Assembly (NCBI RefSeq): GCF_000421965.1
Contig: NZ_ATAY01000014.1
Span: 1 to 64,000 of the forward strand
Source: Ruminiclostridium papyrosolvens C7
Lineage (GTDB): Bacteria > Bacillota > Clostridia > Acetivibrionales > DSM-1351
Direction: 5' to 3'
Length of the DNA stretch: 64,000 nucleotides
The translations under genes and the position numbers were made by a program. Shown piece after piece: positions 54,550 through 64,000 of the stretch. Below the pieces are notes generated by a model. That model did not search any database. It saw nothing but the letters and a program-made list of their open reading frames with translations, and had not been told where the DNA came from. Numbering within the stretch: the stretch's first letter is position 1; each line of letters starts with the position of its first letter.

Positions 54550-56355
54550 TTATACTAAAAGTTCTTCCAATTCTTCCAGAGTTTTTTCAAATACGTTTAA
54601 TGCATCTTGAATAGGCTGTGGTGATGAAAGGTCTACACCTGCTATTTTTAAAAGCTCTATAGGATAATTTGAGCCACCGCCTTTAAGGAACTCTAAATAT
54701 TTATCAACTGCCGGCTTGCCTTCTTTATATATTTTTTCAGCAATAGCAGTAGCGGCGGAGAAGCCCGTAGCATATTTGTATACATAAAAACTGCTGTAGA
54801 AGTGAGGTATTCTTGACCACTCCATTGTAATTTCCTTGTCAACGTTAACTGTTTCTCCGAAATACTTTTTGTTCAGGTCATAGTAAATATCGCAAAGCTC
54901 CTGTGCATTAAGTGCCTCTCCCTGTTCTGTCTTTTGGTGTGTAAGCTTTTCAAACTCTGCGAACATTGTCTGTCTGAATACTGTTCCCCTGAACTCCTCA
55001 AGATAATGATTCAGCAAATATGCCTTCTCCTGCTTGCTTTCAGATTTTGATAACATATGCCTCATGAGGAGTGATTCATTTACCGTTGATGCAACCTCTG
55101 CAACAAATATCCTGTATTGGGAGTATACGTAAGGTTGGGTCATATTGGTATAGAATGAGTGCAGGGCATGGCCCATTTCATGTGCAAGAGTATACACATC
55201 ATTTATGTTGTCCTGATAATTAAGCAGTACATAAGGGTGAGTTTTGAAAGCTCCCCATGAATATGCTCCGCTGGTTTTGCCTTCATTTTCATAAATATCA
55301 ATCCAGCCTGAGTCAAAGCCTTTTTTAAGATATCCGATATATTCCTCTCCTAGTGGCTTTAGTCCCTCTTCTACAAGCTTTTTGCCTTCCTCGTAGGTAA
55401 CTTTCTTGTCGTATTCTTCAACCATGGGCACATACAAGTCATACATATGAAGCTCAGCCAGCTTTAATACTTTTTTTCTCAGCTTCATATATCTATCCAG
55501 CAGATGCAGGTTTTTATTTACTGTTTCGATAAGGTTGTCGTATACCTTTACAGGTACGTTGTCGTTATCCAAAGATGCTTCTAATGATGAAGGATATTTT
55601 CTTACAACGGAGTAAAACCTGTTTTTCTTTACATTGCCAGTAAGCGACGCACCGAGTGTATTTTTCATTTTGTCGTAAGTACTGTACACGGCTTCAAAAG
55701 CATCTTTGCGGACTCTTCTGTCCCTGCTTTCCAACATTGTAGCATATCTGCCCTTTGTGACTTCTACTTCCTCACCTTTTTCATCCCGAATATGGGGAAA
55801 TTTTATGTCCGCATTGTTGTACATGGTAAAGATATCCCCTGCTGTGTCAGATATTTCAGTTGAGAGTGCAAGTATCTGTTCTTCCTTCTCAGATAAAATA
55901 TGCTCCTTTTGTCTCAAATTTTCCTGTACCATAAACATATACACGGAAAGCTCTTTATTTGAGTTCATAAAAGACATCAGCTTGTCTTCTGGTATTGCCA
56001 GCATTTCGGGGACAATAAATGAAATTGCGGTATAAACTTCTGTACCGAGGGTAGAAGCTCTTTCAGTCAATGCCTGATAGGTTGAATTTCCGTTATCCTC
56101 ATCCCTTTTCATTCTTGCATATACAAAGACTTTGTCATTTAGCGACAGTAATTCATCACTTTTCTTGAAACAGTCAAGAAGTGTATCAGCACTATTTCCA
56201 AGCTTGCCCCTGAAGTTTCCCATTTGTGCTGCCAATTCCTTAACTTTCTTAAAGTCCTTTTCCCATGAATCGGTATCCTTATATATATCCTCCAGTTTCC
56301 ATTTAAATCTTTCCTCAATGTCTTTTCTCTTTGCCAGTGTCTTTCCTGAAGCCAT
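54550..56355 (-). CDS. pepF: oligoendopeptidase F
   Basis: 601 residues of the M3B zinc metallopeptidase family that cleaves oligopeptides in the cytosol. The zinc motif HEMGHALHSFY is at about residues 385-395, with the third ligand Glu in IFVAEVASTVNE. The N-terminal WKLEDIYKDTDSWEKDF is typical of PepF. Start at ATG 56355 (MASGKT) with GGAGG 8 bases upstream; the longer reading to 56385 is not needed. Confidence 0.95.
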   Translation of the reverse strand: MASGKTLAKRKDIEERFKWKLEDIYKDTDSWEKDFKKVKELAAQMGNFRGKLGNSADTLLDCFKKSDELLSLNDKVFVYARMKRDEDNGNSTYQALTERASTLGTEVYTAISFIVPEMLAIPEDKLMSFMNSNKELSVYMFMVQENLRQKEHILSEKEEQILALSTEISDTAGDIFTMYNNADIKFPHIRDEKGEEVEVTKGRYATMLESRDRRVRKDAFEAVYSTYDKMKNTLGASLTGNVKKNRFYSVVRKYPSSLEASLDNDNVPVKVYDNLIETVNKNLHLLDRYMKLRKKVLKLAELHMYDLYVPMVEEYDKKVTYEEGKKLVEEGLKPLGEEYIGYLKKGFDSGWIDIYENEGKTSGAYSWGAFKTHPYVLLNYQDNINDVYTLAHEMGHALHSFYTNMTQPYVYSQYRIFVAEVASTVNESLLMRHMLSKSESKQEKAYLLNHYLEEFRGTVFRQTMFAEFEKLTHQKTEQGEALNAQELCDIYYDLNKKYFGETVNVDKEITMEWSRIPHFYSSFYVYKYATGFSAATAIAEKIYKEGKPAVDKYLEFLKGGGSNYPIELLKIAGVDLSSPQPIQDALNVFEKTLEELEELLV

Positions 56356-56584
56356 ATTTTTTTCCTCCACTTTTCCTAATATCATTTTGGTTACTGGTTA
56401 TTTTATTCGCTATATAACTTAATATCTCACTATATCTAATAATTATAAAACAACCTAATACTCTTTTCCATGCATTTCCTATATAAAGTTATTTATAGGT
56501 ATGATTTTAAAATAAAAATAGCCTTGAAATGTTCAAATTTTTTTAGTATACTATGATAGTTGTTAAAAGGAAATATTTATTTAC

Positions 56585-56661
56585 GCGCCCGTAGCTCAGC
56601 AGGATAGAGCGTCGGTTTCCTAAACCGCAGGTCGCACGTTCGAATCGTGTCGGGCGTACCA
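56585..56661 (+). tRNA. tRNA-Arg (anticodon CCT)
   Basis: A 77-nucleotide cloverleaf including encoded CCA. Acceptor GCGCCCG/CGGGCGT, D-stem GCTC/GAGC, anticodon loop TTCCTAA with CCT, T-arm GCACG-TTCGAAT-CGTGT. It reads the AGG codon. A terminator follows 3 bases later. Confidence 0.95.
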
Positions 56662-56663
56662 AA

Positions 56664-56696
56664 AACCTATAACCGAAATGGTTATAGGTTTTTTAT
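56664..56696 (+). terminator. terminator after tRNA-Arg
   Basis: AACCTATAACC (56664-56674) pairs perfectly with GGTTATAGGTT (56680-56690), followed by TTTTTATT. Confidence 0.9.
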
Positions 56697-56757
56697 TGTT
56701 TGGGTTGAGGGGTTTGTTGGCAAAGTGGGCAACAATTCCCTGATTAACTTTCTATAC

Positions 56758-57840
56758 TTAGCCCCTCACTATGTGGAGTGTATAATAAGGTATGGCATAC
56801 CCAACATATGCCAGTAAATAGGCTAACACAAACTCATTAGTAAGATATCCTCCAAAATATATAATTAGAAATAAAACCGCTAAACTCAATAAAAAAAGTA
56901 CAAAAGTAACAGTCCCCATCCTGTGTTCGGGTATATTTCTGGTAACTCTTTCAAACCTATATTTTAGCTTAAATTTTGATTCAAAGCACAAAATACTTAT
57001 TATGACAATAAAATTTATGAATATATCTATTATAAAAATCAATTCACTTTTTTGTATCCCGAATAAATAATCCCAAAAATTCTCGCTAACCTTAGGATGA
57101 TACGCTATACAAGCTATCATTATCAATAAAAAGTTAAGAACTTTCTTATAATCTTTCTTAATATATTCTATTATGCGGTTCGTTCTAGATCCCCTTTGAA
57201 AGTTTTGTACATTGTTAAATAAATATGCTAAATATTTATGTTTTTTCAATCCGTCTTTTTTTGAAGTATCATTAAATATTAATGTTGGTACCAATATGCC
57301 GGGTAATATCAATCCTACCCACCAGTTTTTTATTATCAGGATAACGTAATTTTCCGGTACATCTTGTAAAAAATAAATATACAAAATTATATTTCCAATA
57401 AACCATAGTATTAAAATGAATTTAGCAATATATTTTTGTTCATTAACTCTCTTAAAAGCTATTATAAAGAAGGCTATACAAAGCAAGAAACTAAGTTGTG
57501 CACAATTCGCACTAAATTTTATCGGCTTTACTAAATCCACTGGTATTTCCCAGCCGGGACCTATTAAAAGCAATGAGTTATACCTTAATGTAAAATAACT
57601 ATATAAAAACAATGAAATTATTAACAACTTATAACAAATTAAAGATAACTTATTATAAAAATTACTATTTAATGCTTTCTTAATAGTATTTTTTAAAACA
57701 TTATTTAATTTATATAGCCTAATTTTATTTTTGTTATAATGTTTCTTTTCATCAGGAATATTTTCTTCAAGCGATACTTGGCAATCAGGGCACATACTAA
57801 ATTCATTACGGTATTCATACCCACAGTTAGGACAAAACAC
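56758..57840 (-). CDS. zinc-ribbon multi-pass membrane protein of unknown function
   Basis: 360 residues. The N terminus FCPNCGYEYRNEFSMCPDC is a zinc ribbon with two CxxC knuckles. After a basic linker come about eight hydrophobic helices. No known family could be named. The start is GTG at 57840, immediately after the TAA of the MFS gene, with a GGAGGGGGTGA site inside the MFS 3' end, so translation is coupled. It may regulate or accompany that transporter. Confidence 0.75.
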   Translation of the reverse strand: MFCPNCGYEYRNEFSMCPDCQVSLEENIPDEKKHYNKNKIRLYKLNNVLKNTIKKALNSNFYNKLSLICYKLLIISLFLYSYFTLRYNSLLLIGPGWEIPVDLVKPIKFSANCAQLSFLLCIAFFIIAFKRVNEQKYIAKFILILWFIGNIILYIYFLQDVPENYVILIIKNWWVGLILPGILVPTLIFNDTSKKDGLKKHKYLAYLFNNVQNFQRGSRTNRIIEYIKKDYKKVLNFLLIMIACIAYHPKVSENFWDYLFGIQKSELIFIIDIFINFIVIISILCFESKFKLKYRFERVTRNIPEHRMGTVTFVLFLLSLAVLFLIIYFGGYLTNEFVLAYLLAYVGYAIPYYTLHIVRG

Positions 57841-59148
57841 TTAGTTCACCCCCTCCTGCCCCCCTTCAAATTCCAGTGTTTCCCTCTTTACATTATATCT
57901 TGTTTTCCTCTGATAAACATTGAAAACTACCATTGAAACCAGTAAGAGCACAGAACATGTCACAAACATTACGGTGTAATTAAAATATTGAGAAATTCCT
58001 CCACCGATTATAGGCCCCAACCCCTGGCCAATGTCTGCGCCAATATAAAATGTACTGGTTGCTACCCCAACCCTGCTTGGGCTTACTCTCTTGATACTTT
58101 CTGCCTGAAGTGATAATTGGCCTCCACCTTGTCCAATGGACTTCAATACGGATGCGACTATAAGCAGTCTAAGTGTCGGTGCAACTCCTATCAAAGCCAT
58201 GGAAACAGCTGAAACTATCAGTGAAATATTCACTGTAATAGTCAAGCCCTTTTCATCCACGATTCGCCCCACAAACAGGCGTAAAAGAAAAACTACAAAA
58301 GCTCCCACCGAAAAGAATATTCCAATATTTGAAATGTTCCTTTCTTTCCCCAAAAGAATTAAGAACGAACTTACTAACCCGTTTCCAAAGGAGAACATTC
58401 CACCAATTATCGCATAAACGATGCCCTCTTTAGCGATTAAGGAATCAATTGTCAGCTTACTTCTTATACTCACATTTTCTGCTTTCTTTTCTTCAATGGG
58501 ATACTTTAAACACAGCAGTAATGCCGCTCCTATAAAGGACAACAAAGCAATGACAATAAACAATGTCTGGAAACCGTACTTGTCGGCAATGTATATTCCT
58601 ATGTTTGGACCAACGATTGATGCCACTACCTGCCCAATCCCATAGTAGCCTATCCCTTCCCCTAAGCGGTCCTTGGGAATAAATCTGGTAGCAAGGGCAA
58701 TATTTACGGTACTGCTGACACCAAATGCAATCCCGTGAAGCACTCTGAAAGAAAAAAGTACCGGGATACTTGAAGAGAAAGAATATCCTACAACTGAAAA
58801 TCCAATAACCATGTTTGCTGCGATGCACAGGTACTTTTTGTTAAATATGTCTGACATCATTCCCGCAAATGGACGCATGACTAGTGCTGCAACAGAAAAA
58901 ATTCCTGATATGACACCTGCGATTGCCAGTGAATTCTGAATGTCCATAGAATATTTCGAAATAACGGTATACACCATATTAAATCCCGTAGCTGTTATAA
59001 AGCTGACAGCAATCAAAAAAATAAAAGCTCTGCTCCACAATATGCTTTTATTTTTTTTACCGTTATTATCTATATTATTATTAAAAGACGTTTCCGTCAG
59101 AGCCACCTCCTCAGTACAGGAGATATTATTTTCTAAATGTTTTAACAT
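57841..59148 (-). CDS. MFS transporter
   Basis: 435 residues with twelve predicted helices in two halves. The family motif between helices 2 and 3 is seen as RPFAGMMSDIFNKK. It resembles the YhhS/AraJ-like MFS_1 exporters and has an unusually long polar N terminus of about 30 residues (SCTEEVALTETSFNNNIDNN). Substrate unknown. The ATG at 59148 follows an AGGGTGGG site. Paired with the zinc-ribbon membrane protein. Confidence 0.87.
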   Translation of the reverse strand: MLKHLENNISCTEEVALTETSFNNNIDNNGKKNKSILWSRAFIFLIAVSFITATGFNMVYTVISKYSMDIQNSLAIAGVISGIFSVAALVMRPFAGMMSDIFNKKYLCIAANMVIGFSVVGYSFSSSIPVLFSFRVLHGIAFGVSSTVNIALATRFIPKDRLGEGIGYYGIGQVVASIVGPNIGIYIADKYGFQTLFIVIALLSFIGAALLLCLKYPIEEKKAENVSIRSKLTIDSLIAKEGIVYAIIGGMFSFGNGLVSSFLILLGKERNISNIGIFFSVGAFVVFLLRLFVGRIVDEKGLTITVNISLIVSAVSMALIGVAPTLRLLIVASVLKSIGQGGGQLSLQAESIKRVSPSRVGVATSTFYIGADIGQGLGPIIGGGISQYFNYTVMFVTCSVLLLVSMVVFNVYQRKTRYNVKRETLEFEGGQEGVN

Positions 59149-59425
59149 TTGAATATTCCCACCCTTATATATAATGTCGGTATCAGAGAAAATTATCTAC
59201 CGGATGTATTATGTAAACGTTGGCATGAATACAAGAATTCAGGATAAACAATCCCACAAGATTTGTTAATTTAGGAAATGTATTCACAAATAAATCATTC
59301 TACTAAAACAGGTTTGCTATTTCGTTTTACCAACAAAATTATTATATTTGTACTTCAATATTCTGTCAATCACAAGAAGGGAAAGTCACCTGTTATGCCT
59401 TAAATATTGCATACATTTCTACATA
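59149..59425. other. intergenic region, divergent, no gene seen
   Basis: AT-rich region between the divergent MFS and esterase units. Apart from the esterase promoter and operator listed next, no RNA, repeat or short gene was recognised. Confidence 0.5.
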
Positions 59426-59454
59426 TTGACATTGACAAAGGGATGAGATACAAT
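59426..59454 (+). promoter_or_regulatory. sigma-A promoter of the esterase gene
   Basis: TTGACA (59426-59431) and TACAAT (59449-59454) with a 17-base spacer. Confidence 0.75.
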
Positions 59455-59464
59455 TGCATTATGG

Positions 59465-59484
59465 TTGCTAAAACGATATTGCAA
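59465..59484. promoter_or_regulatory. LacI-type operator
   Basis: TTGCTAAAAC|GATATTGCAA is an imperfect palindrome (7 of 10 positions) centred on CG, the usual LacI/GalR half-site arrangement. It starts 10 bases after the -10 box, where a repressor would block initiation. The LacI-family gene at 63539 is the natural candidate. Confidence 0.5.
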
Positions 59485-59556
59485 ATTACTTAACTACATG
59501 CTTCCAATTCTATTTTTAGTTTTAGAACGACAGGAATCTAATCTAATTTGGGATGA

Positions 59557-61215
59557 GTGATAAAATTGAGTTTAGTCTTAAAACAATTTGAAGTACAAGG
59601 TAAAAAAAGAGATGCATATATCCTTACTCCCAATAAAGAATGGGATAATTTAACCAAACCATCTTCAATAATGATTCTACGTTCTTCACCAGACGAAGCC
59701 TCGGTTTACGATCTTATTACCGCGGGTTTATGTGAGTTGAGTGAAAAATATAATATTCTGTTTGTTTTCCCCAACCCCAGTGAATATGATAGCGATATAG
59801 CCTTTTTAGAAACTATAAACCAAAAAATCTCATGTGGGATAATAGATGGAAAGTGGAGTGTAATGAATGATGTTCATTATATTATAGGTATCGATTCCGG
59901 AGCCGGATTGGCACTTGAATTTACGGCAATACACCCTGAAACCACTGCAGCCGTAGCCCTTATTGGAGGTACTATGCTACCTGATATAACCAGTAACGGT
60001 AGCACACCTATGCCAGCAATTCTTTTCAACTGTACAGACACTATTGTTTCATACTATAAAAACATAAACAAATCAGAATTAGAAACATCATTGGGCGCTT
60101 TAGGCACAATGTATACCAACGGGTTAAACCCTTATCATAAAGTAATTAATATCACTGATAAAAATATAAATAAATTAACCAATTCTATAATGAGAGAAAT
60201 ATGGTTCAATTTATTTTATACTGTAAGGCGCATAAATACCTGCGAAAAAGGTAATATTTCTGAGCGAATTTGTTTTGAAAACTGCCATTTTGAAAAACAT
60301 CTTGATGACCGTTCTCTCGGCGATAATGACGGTTTGGCTCACACCTGGCTGGAACATATTCCCCAATGTGTTCTTGATAATCCGTCCAATCCTGTACCTC
60401 TGGTAATTTTCAGCCATGGTGCTTTTGATAATCCAGTGAAAGCAGCCGACATGAGCAAGTGGCATGAAATCGGTGAAAAAGAAGGCTTTATTACTGTATA
60501 TCCACTAGCCAGTAATGGAATAAATTTTAATCTAAATGTGGATGAATCAGCACCTAGTGATGTAGAATTCTATCTGGCCTTGATAAAATATATAAAAGGT
60601 AAGTATCCCCTTGACAGCTCAAGAGTTTATCTATCAGGCTTTTCAAATGGCGCAGGAATGTCTCAGGTAATGGCAATGCTGCACCCTGAATTGATAGCTG
60701 CTATTGCTCCAATTGATAGTATGTGGCCATATACTATCCCCGGTCCTTTTGACCAGGAAAATTTCAGTCTGGAGAAAAACCTGCGACCTATATCAATTGG
60801 ACTTGAACTCCAAAAGAAACACAACTATCGTATGCCGGTCTGGTATGTCTATGGAACCCGCGAAATGGAATATCCAATTTATAAGGGGTTGGGTCAGCAA
60901 TACCAGTATGATGCATGGAAACAGTATAACAACATACCTGTTCTTGAAACACCTGAAAAGCCTCTTGATACCGAATGCAGCATTGGTGTAGAAAGCGAAA
61001 CTGTTGAGGTGCTTTATCCATGTAAACAATATCCTGATTATAAATACTCCATACATAAATTTTATAGTAGTGACACTAATGAAAATTACTACAACTTTGT
61101 ATTAGCACATGGTAAAGCCCACGATGTCCATATTGTTGACGCTGAACTTGCTTGGAAGTTTATTTCCGGATTCAGCAGAAACCCGGACGGTTCATTGAAA
61201 CAACAGTCACAATAG
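59557..61215 (+). CDS. two-domain CE1/PHB-depolymerase-like esterase
   Basis: 552 residues, no signal peptide. Residues about 270-545 are an alpha/beta-hydrolase of the LpqC/feruloyl-esterase (CE1) type: the oxyanion strand VPLVIFSHGAFDNP, the nucleophile in GFSNGAGMS near residue 363, and a His in LAHGKAHDVH. Residues about 1-220 look like a second, degenerate copy: FVFPNPSEY and GIDSGAGLAL near 113, where the G-x-S-x-G elbow is not kept. GTG at 59557 is taken as start; TTG at 59566 is an alternative. Likely removes ester side groups from imported oligosaccharides; inferred. Confidence 0.75.
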   Translation: MIKLSLVLKQFEVQGKKRDAYILTPNKEWDNLTKPSSIMILRSSPDEASVYDLITAGLCELSEKYNILFVFPNPSEYDSDIAFLETINQKISCGIIDGKWSVMNDVHYIIGIDSGAGLALEFTAIHPETTAAVALIGGTMLPDITSNGSTPMPAILFNCTDTIVSYYKNINKSELETSLGALGTMYTNGLNPYHKVINITDKNINKLTNSIMREIWFNLFYTVRRINTCEKGNISERICFENCHFEKHLDDRSLGDNDGLAHTWLEHIPQCVLDNPSNPVPLVIFSHGAFDNPVKAADMSKWHEIGEKEGFITVYPLASNGINFNLNVDESAPSDVEFYLALIKYIKGKYPLDSSRVYLSGFSNGAGMSQVMAMLHPELIAAIAPIDSMWPYTIPGPFDQENFSLEKNLRPISIGLELQKKHNYRMPVWYVYGTREMEYPIYKGLGQQYQYDAWKQYNNIPVLETPEKPLDTECSIGVESETVEVLYPCKQYPDYKYSIHKFYSSDTNENYYNFVLAHGKAHDVHIVDAELAWKFISGFSRNPDGSLKQQSQ

Positions 61216-61250
61216 GTAATAATGTAAAACATTTTTACAATAATTTATAA

Positions 61251-63368
<2,118 letters not shown>

Positions 63369-63415
63369 AAAAATTACATATCTCCTCACTAATATGTAAT
63401 TCATAAGTTGTAAAT

Positions 63416-63450
63416 GAGAAAAGGCACCCCTAATAAGGGTGCTTTTTCTC
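63416..63450 (+). terminator. terminator after the secreted esterase
   Basis: GAGAAAAGGCACCC pairs with GGGTGCTTTTTCTC around CTAATAA, with the T-run inside the 3' arm. A second stem, AATTACATA/TATGTAATT at 63372-63401, precedes it. Confidence 0.8.
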
Positions 63451-63538
63451 AAAGATAATCATCCGTCTTAAATTTTCCTTTTTACTTTAACTAACACATT
63501 ATGATAATATGTTAATATCTATCTCTTAGGAGTGTAAT

Positions 63539-64000
63539 ATGGCTAATGCAAATATTAAATTAATTGCTGCAAAAACAAATCTTTCACTGGGTACTGTATC
63601 TATTGTTCTAAATGGACGCGGCGATAAAATGCGCATTTCCGAAAAGACTCAGAACCGGGTATGGGAAGAAGCAAAATTATTAGGATATAAACCAAATATA
63701 TATGCCCGCCGCTTAAGAAATCAGTCGGCAGGCAATTCAGCTGCAATTATTGGTATTCTGTGGCCTTCTGTATATTCTTCAGAATTGATTGTAAGCTTCT
63801 TTGATGGAATTCAAAATAGCATTTTAAATGATAAATTGAACGTAGAGGTTGTATTTAAACCTTATCAATATTCGGAAATCAGCAAAATGGAAGATATATT
63901 TAAAAATCAGTTGTTTAACGGGGTAATAATTGTTGGAGCCTCTGACAGCGATGTTGATTATTTGTATAAGATAAATTCCACAATGCCTATAATATTGTTT
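63539..64000 (+). CDS. LacI-family transcriptional regulator, 5' part
   Basis: The first 154 codons of a LacI-type repressor, running off the window. The N-terminal HTH is IKLIAAKTNLSLGTVSIVLNG, followed by the hinge region (YKPNIYARRLRN) and the start of the periplasmic-binding-protein-like sugar domain (AIIGILWPSVYSSELIVSFFDGI). The helix-turn-helix begins NIKLIAAK where VTIKDVAK is usual. AGGAG 7 bases before the ATG. It follows two carbohydrate-esterase genes and may repress them through the operator at 59465-59484. Confidence 0.92.
   Translation, partial: MANANIKLIAAKTNLSLGTVSIVLNGRGDKMRISEKTQNRVWEEAKLLGYKPNIYARRLRNQSAGNSAAIIGILWPSVYSSELIVSFFDGIQNSILNDKLNVEVVFKPYQYSEISKMEDIFKNQLFNGVIIVGASDSDVDYLYKINSTMPIILF

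Overview
The window is AT-rich DNA with Gram-positive signals throughout: GGAGG-type ribosome binding sites, frequent TTG and GTG starts, sigma-A promoters with 17-base spacers, two T-box leaders and an agr-type quorum-sensing locus. The gene content (isomerase-type xylose pathway, GH43 and GH4 glycosidases, a secreted CE1 esterase with a CBM9-like domain, ferredoxin-dependent 2-oxoacid oxidoreductase) points to an anaerobic plant-polysaccharide-degrading member of the Clostridia, most like Ruminiclostridium (the Clostridium cellulolyticum group). The genus is an inference; no rRNA is present.

Layout. (1) 237-1850: a SAM methyltransferase and a D-2-hydroxyacid dehydrogenase. (2) 2040-10057: one long leftward operon encoding an acyl/aryl-CoA ligase, an aminotransferase, a four-subunit 2-oxoacid:ferredoxin oxidoreductase and a MetQ-MetN-MetI transporter. 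It looks like a module converting an amino acid to a carboxylic acid, or the reverse. (3) 10389-14791: a GH4 alpha-galactosidase divergent from a nitroreductase/AraC regulator pair, then a MATE transporter. (4) 15266-19474: xylB-xylR(ROK)-xylA behind a promoter whose -10 lies in a perfect 16+16 palindrome. (5) 20060-26991: ilvB-ilvN-ilvC-leuA-cimA under a T-box leader. (6) 27101-29629: GH43, a thioredoxin-like protein and tadA.

(7) 29807-44874 is the most unusual part: a glycan locus. gmd and fcl make GDP-L-fucose and manC makes its GDP-mannose precursor. The leftward operon from manC also holds four paralogous fucosyltransferase-like proteins, a pyruvate-dehydrogenase-E1-like alpha/beta pair without E2/E3, a sugar-nucleotide SDR, a cytosolic subtilisin-like peptidase, a kinase-fold protein with an altered DFG Asp and a DivIVA-like coiled coil. 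Divergent from manC is a small-flippase/GT2/DUF2304-like lipid-linked-sugar module. The locus could make a fucosylated, possibly branched-sugar, surface glycan or modified peptide.

(8) 44925-47646: leuS with a T-box reading a Leu CUC codon. (9) 47786-50006: agrB, a 35-codon agrD and agrC without an adjacent agrA; the AgrD has Ser where the ring-forming Cys is expected. (10) 50094-56355: SNF2 helicase, M29 aminopeptidase and oligoendopeptidase F, then tRNA-Arg(CCT). (11) 56758-59148: an MFS transporter translationally joined to a zinc-ribbon membrane protein. (12) 59557 to the end: two CE1-type esterases, one probably cytosolic and one secreted, then the 5' part of a LacI regulator; a LacI-like operator sits just downstream of the first esterase's promoter.
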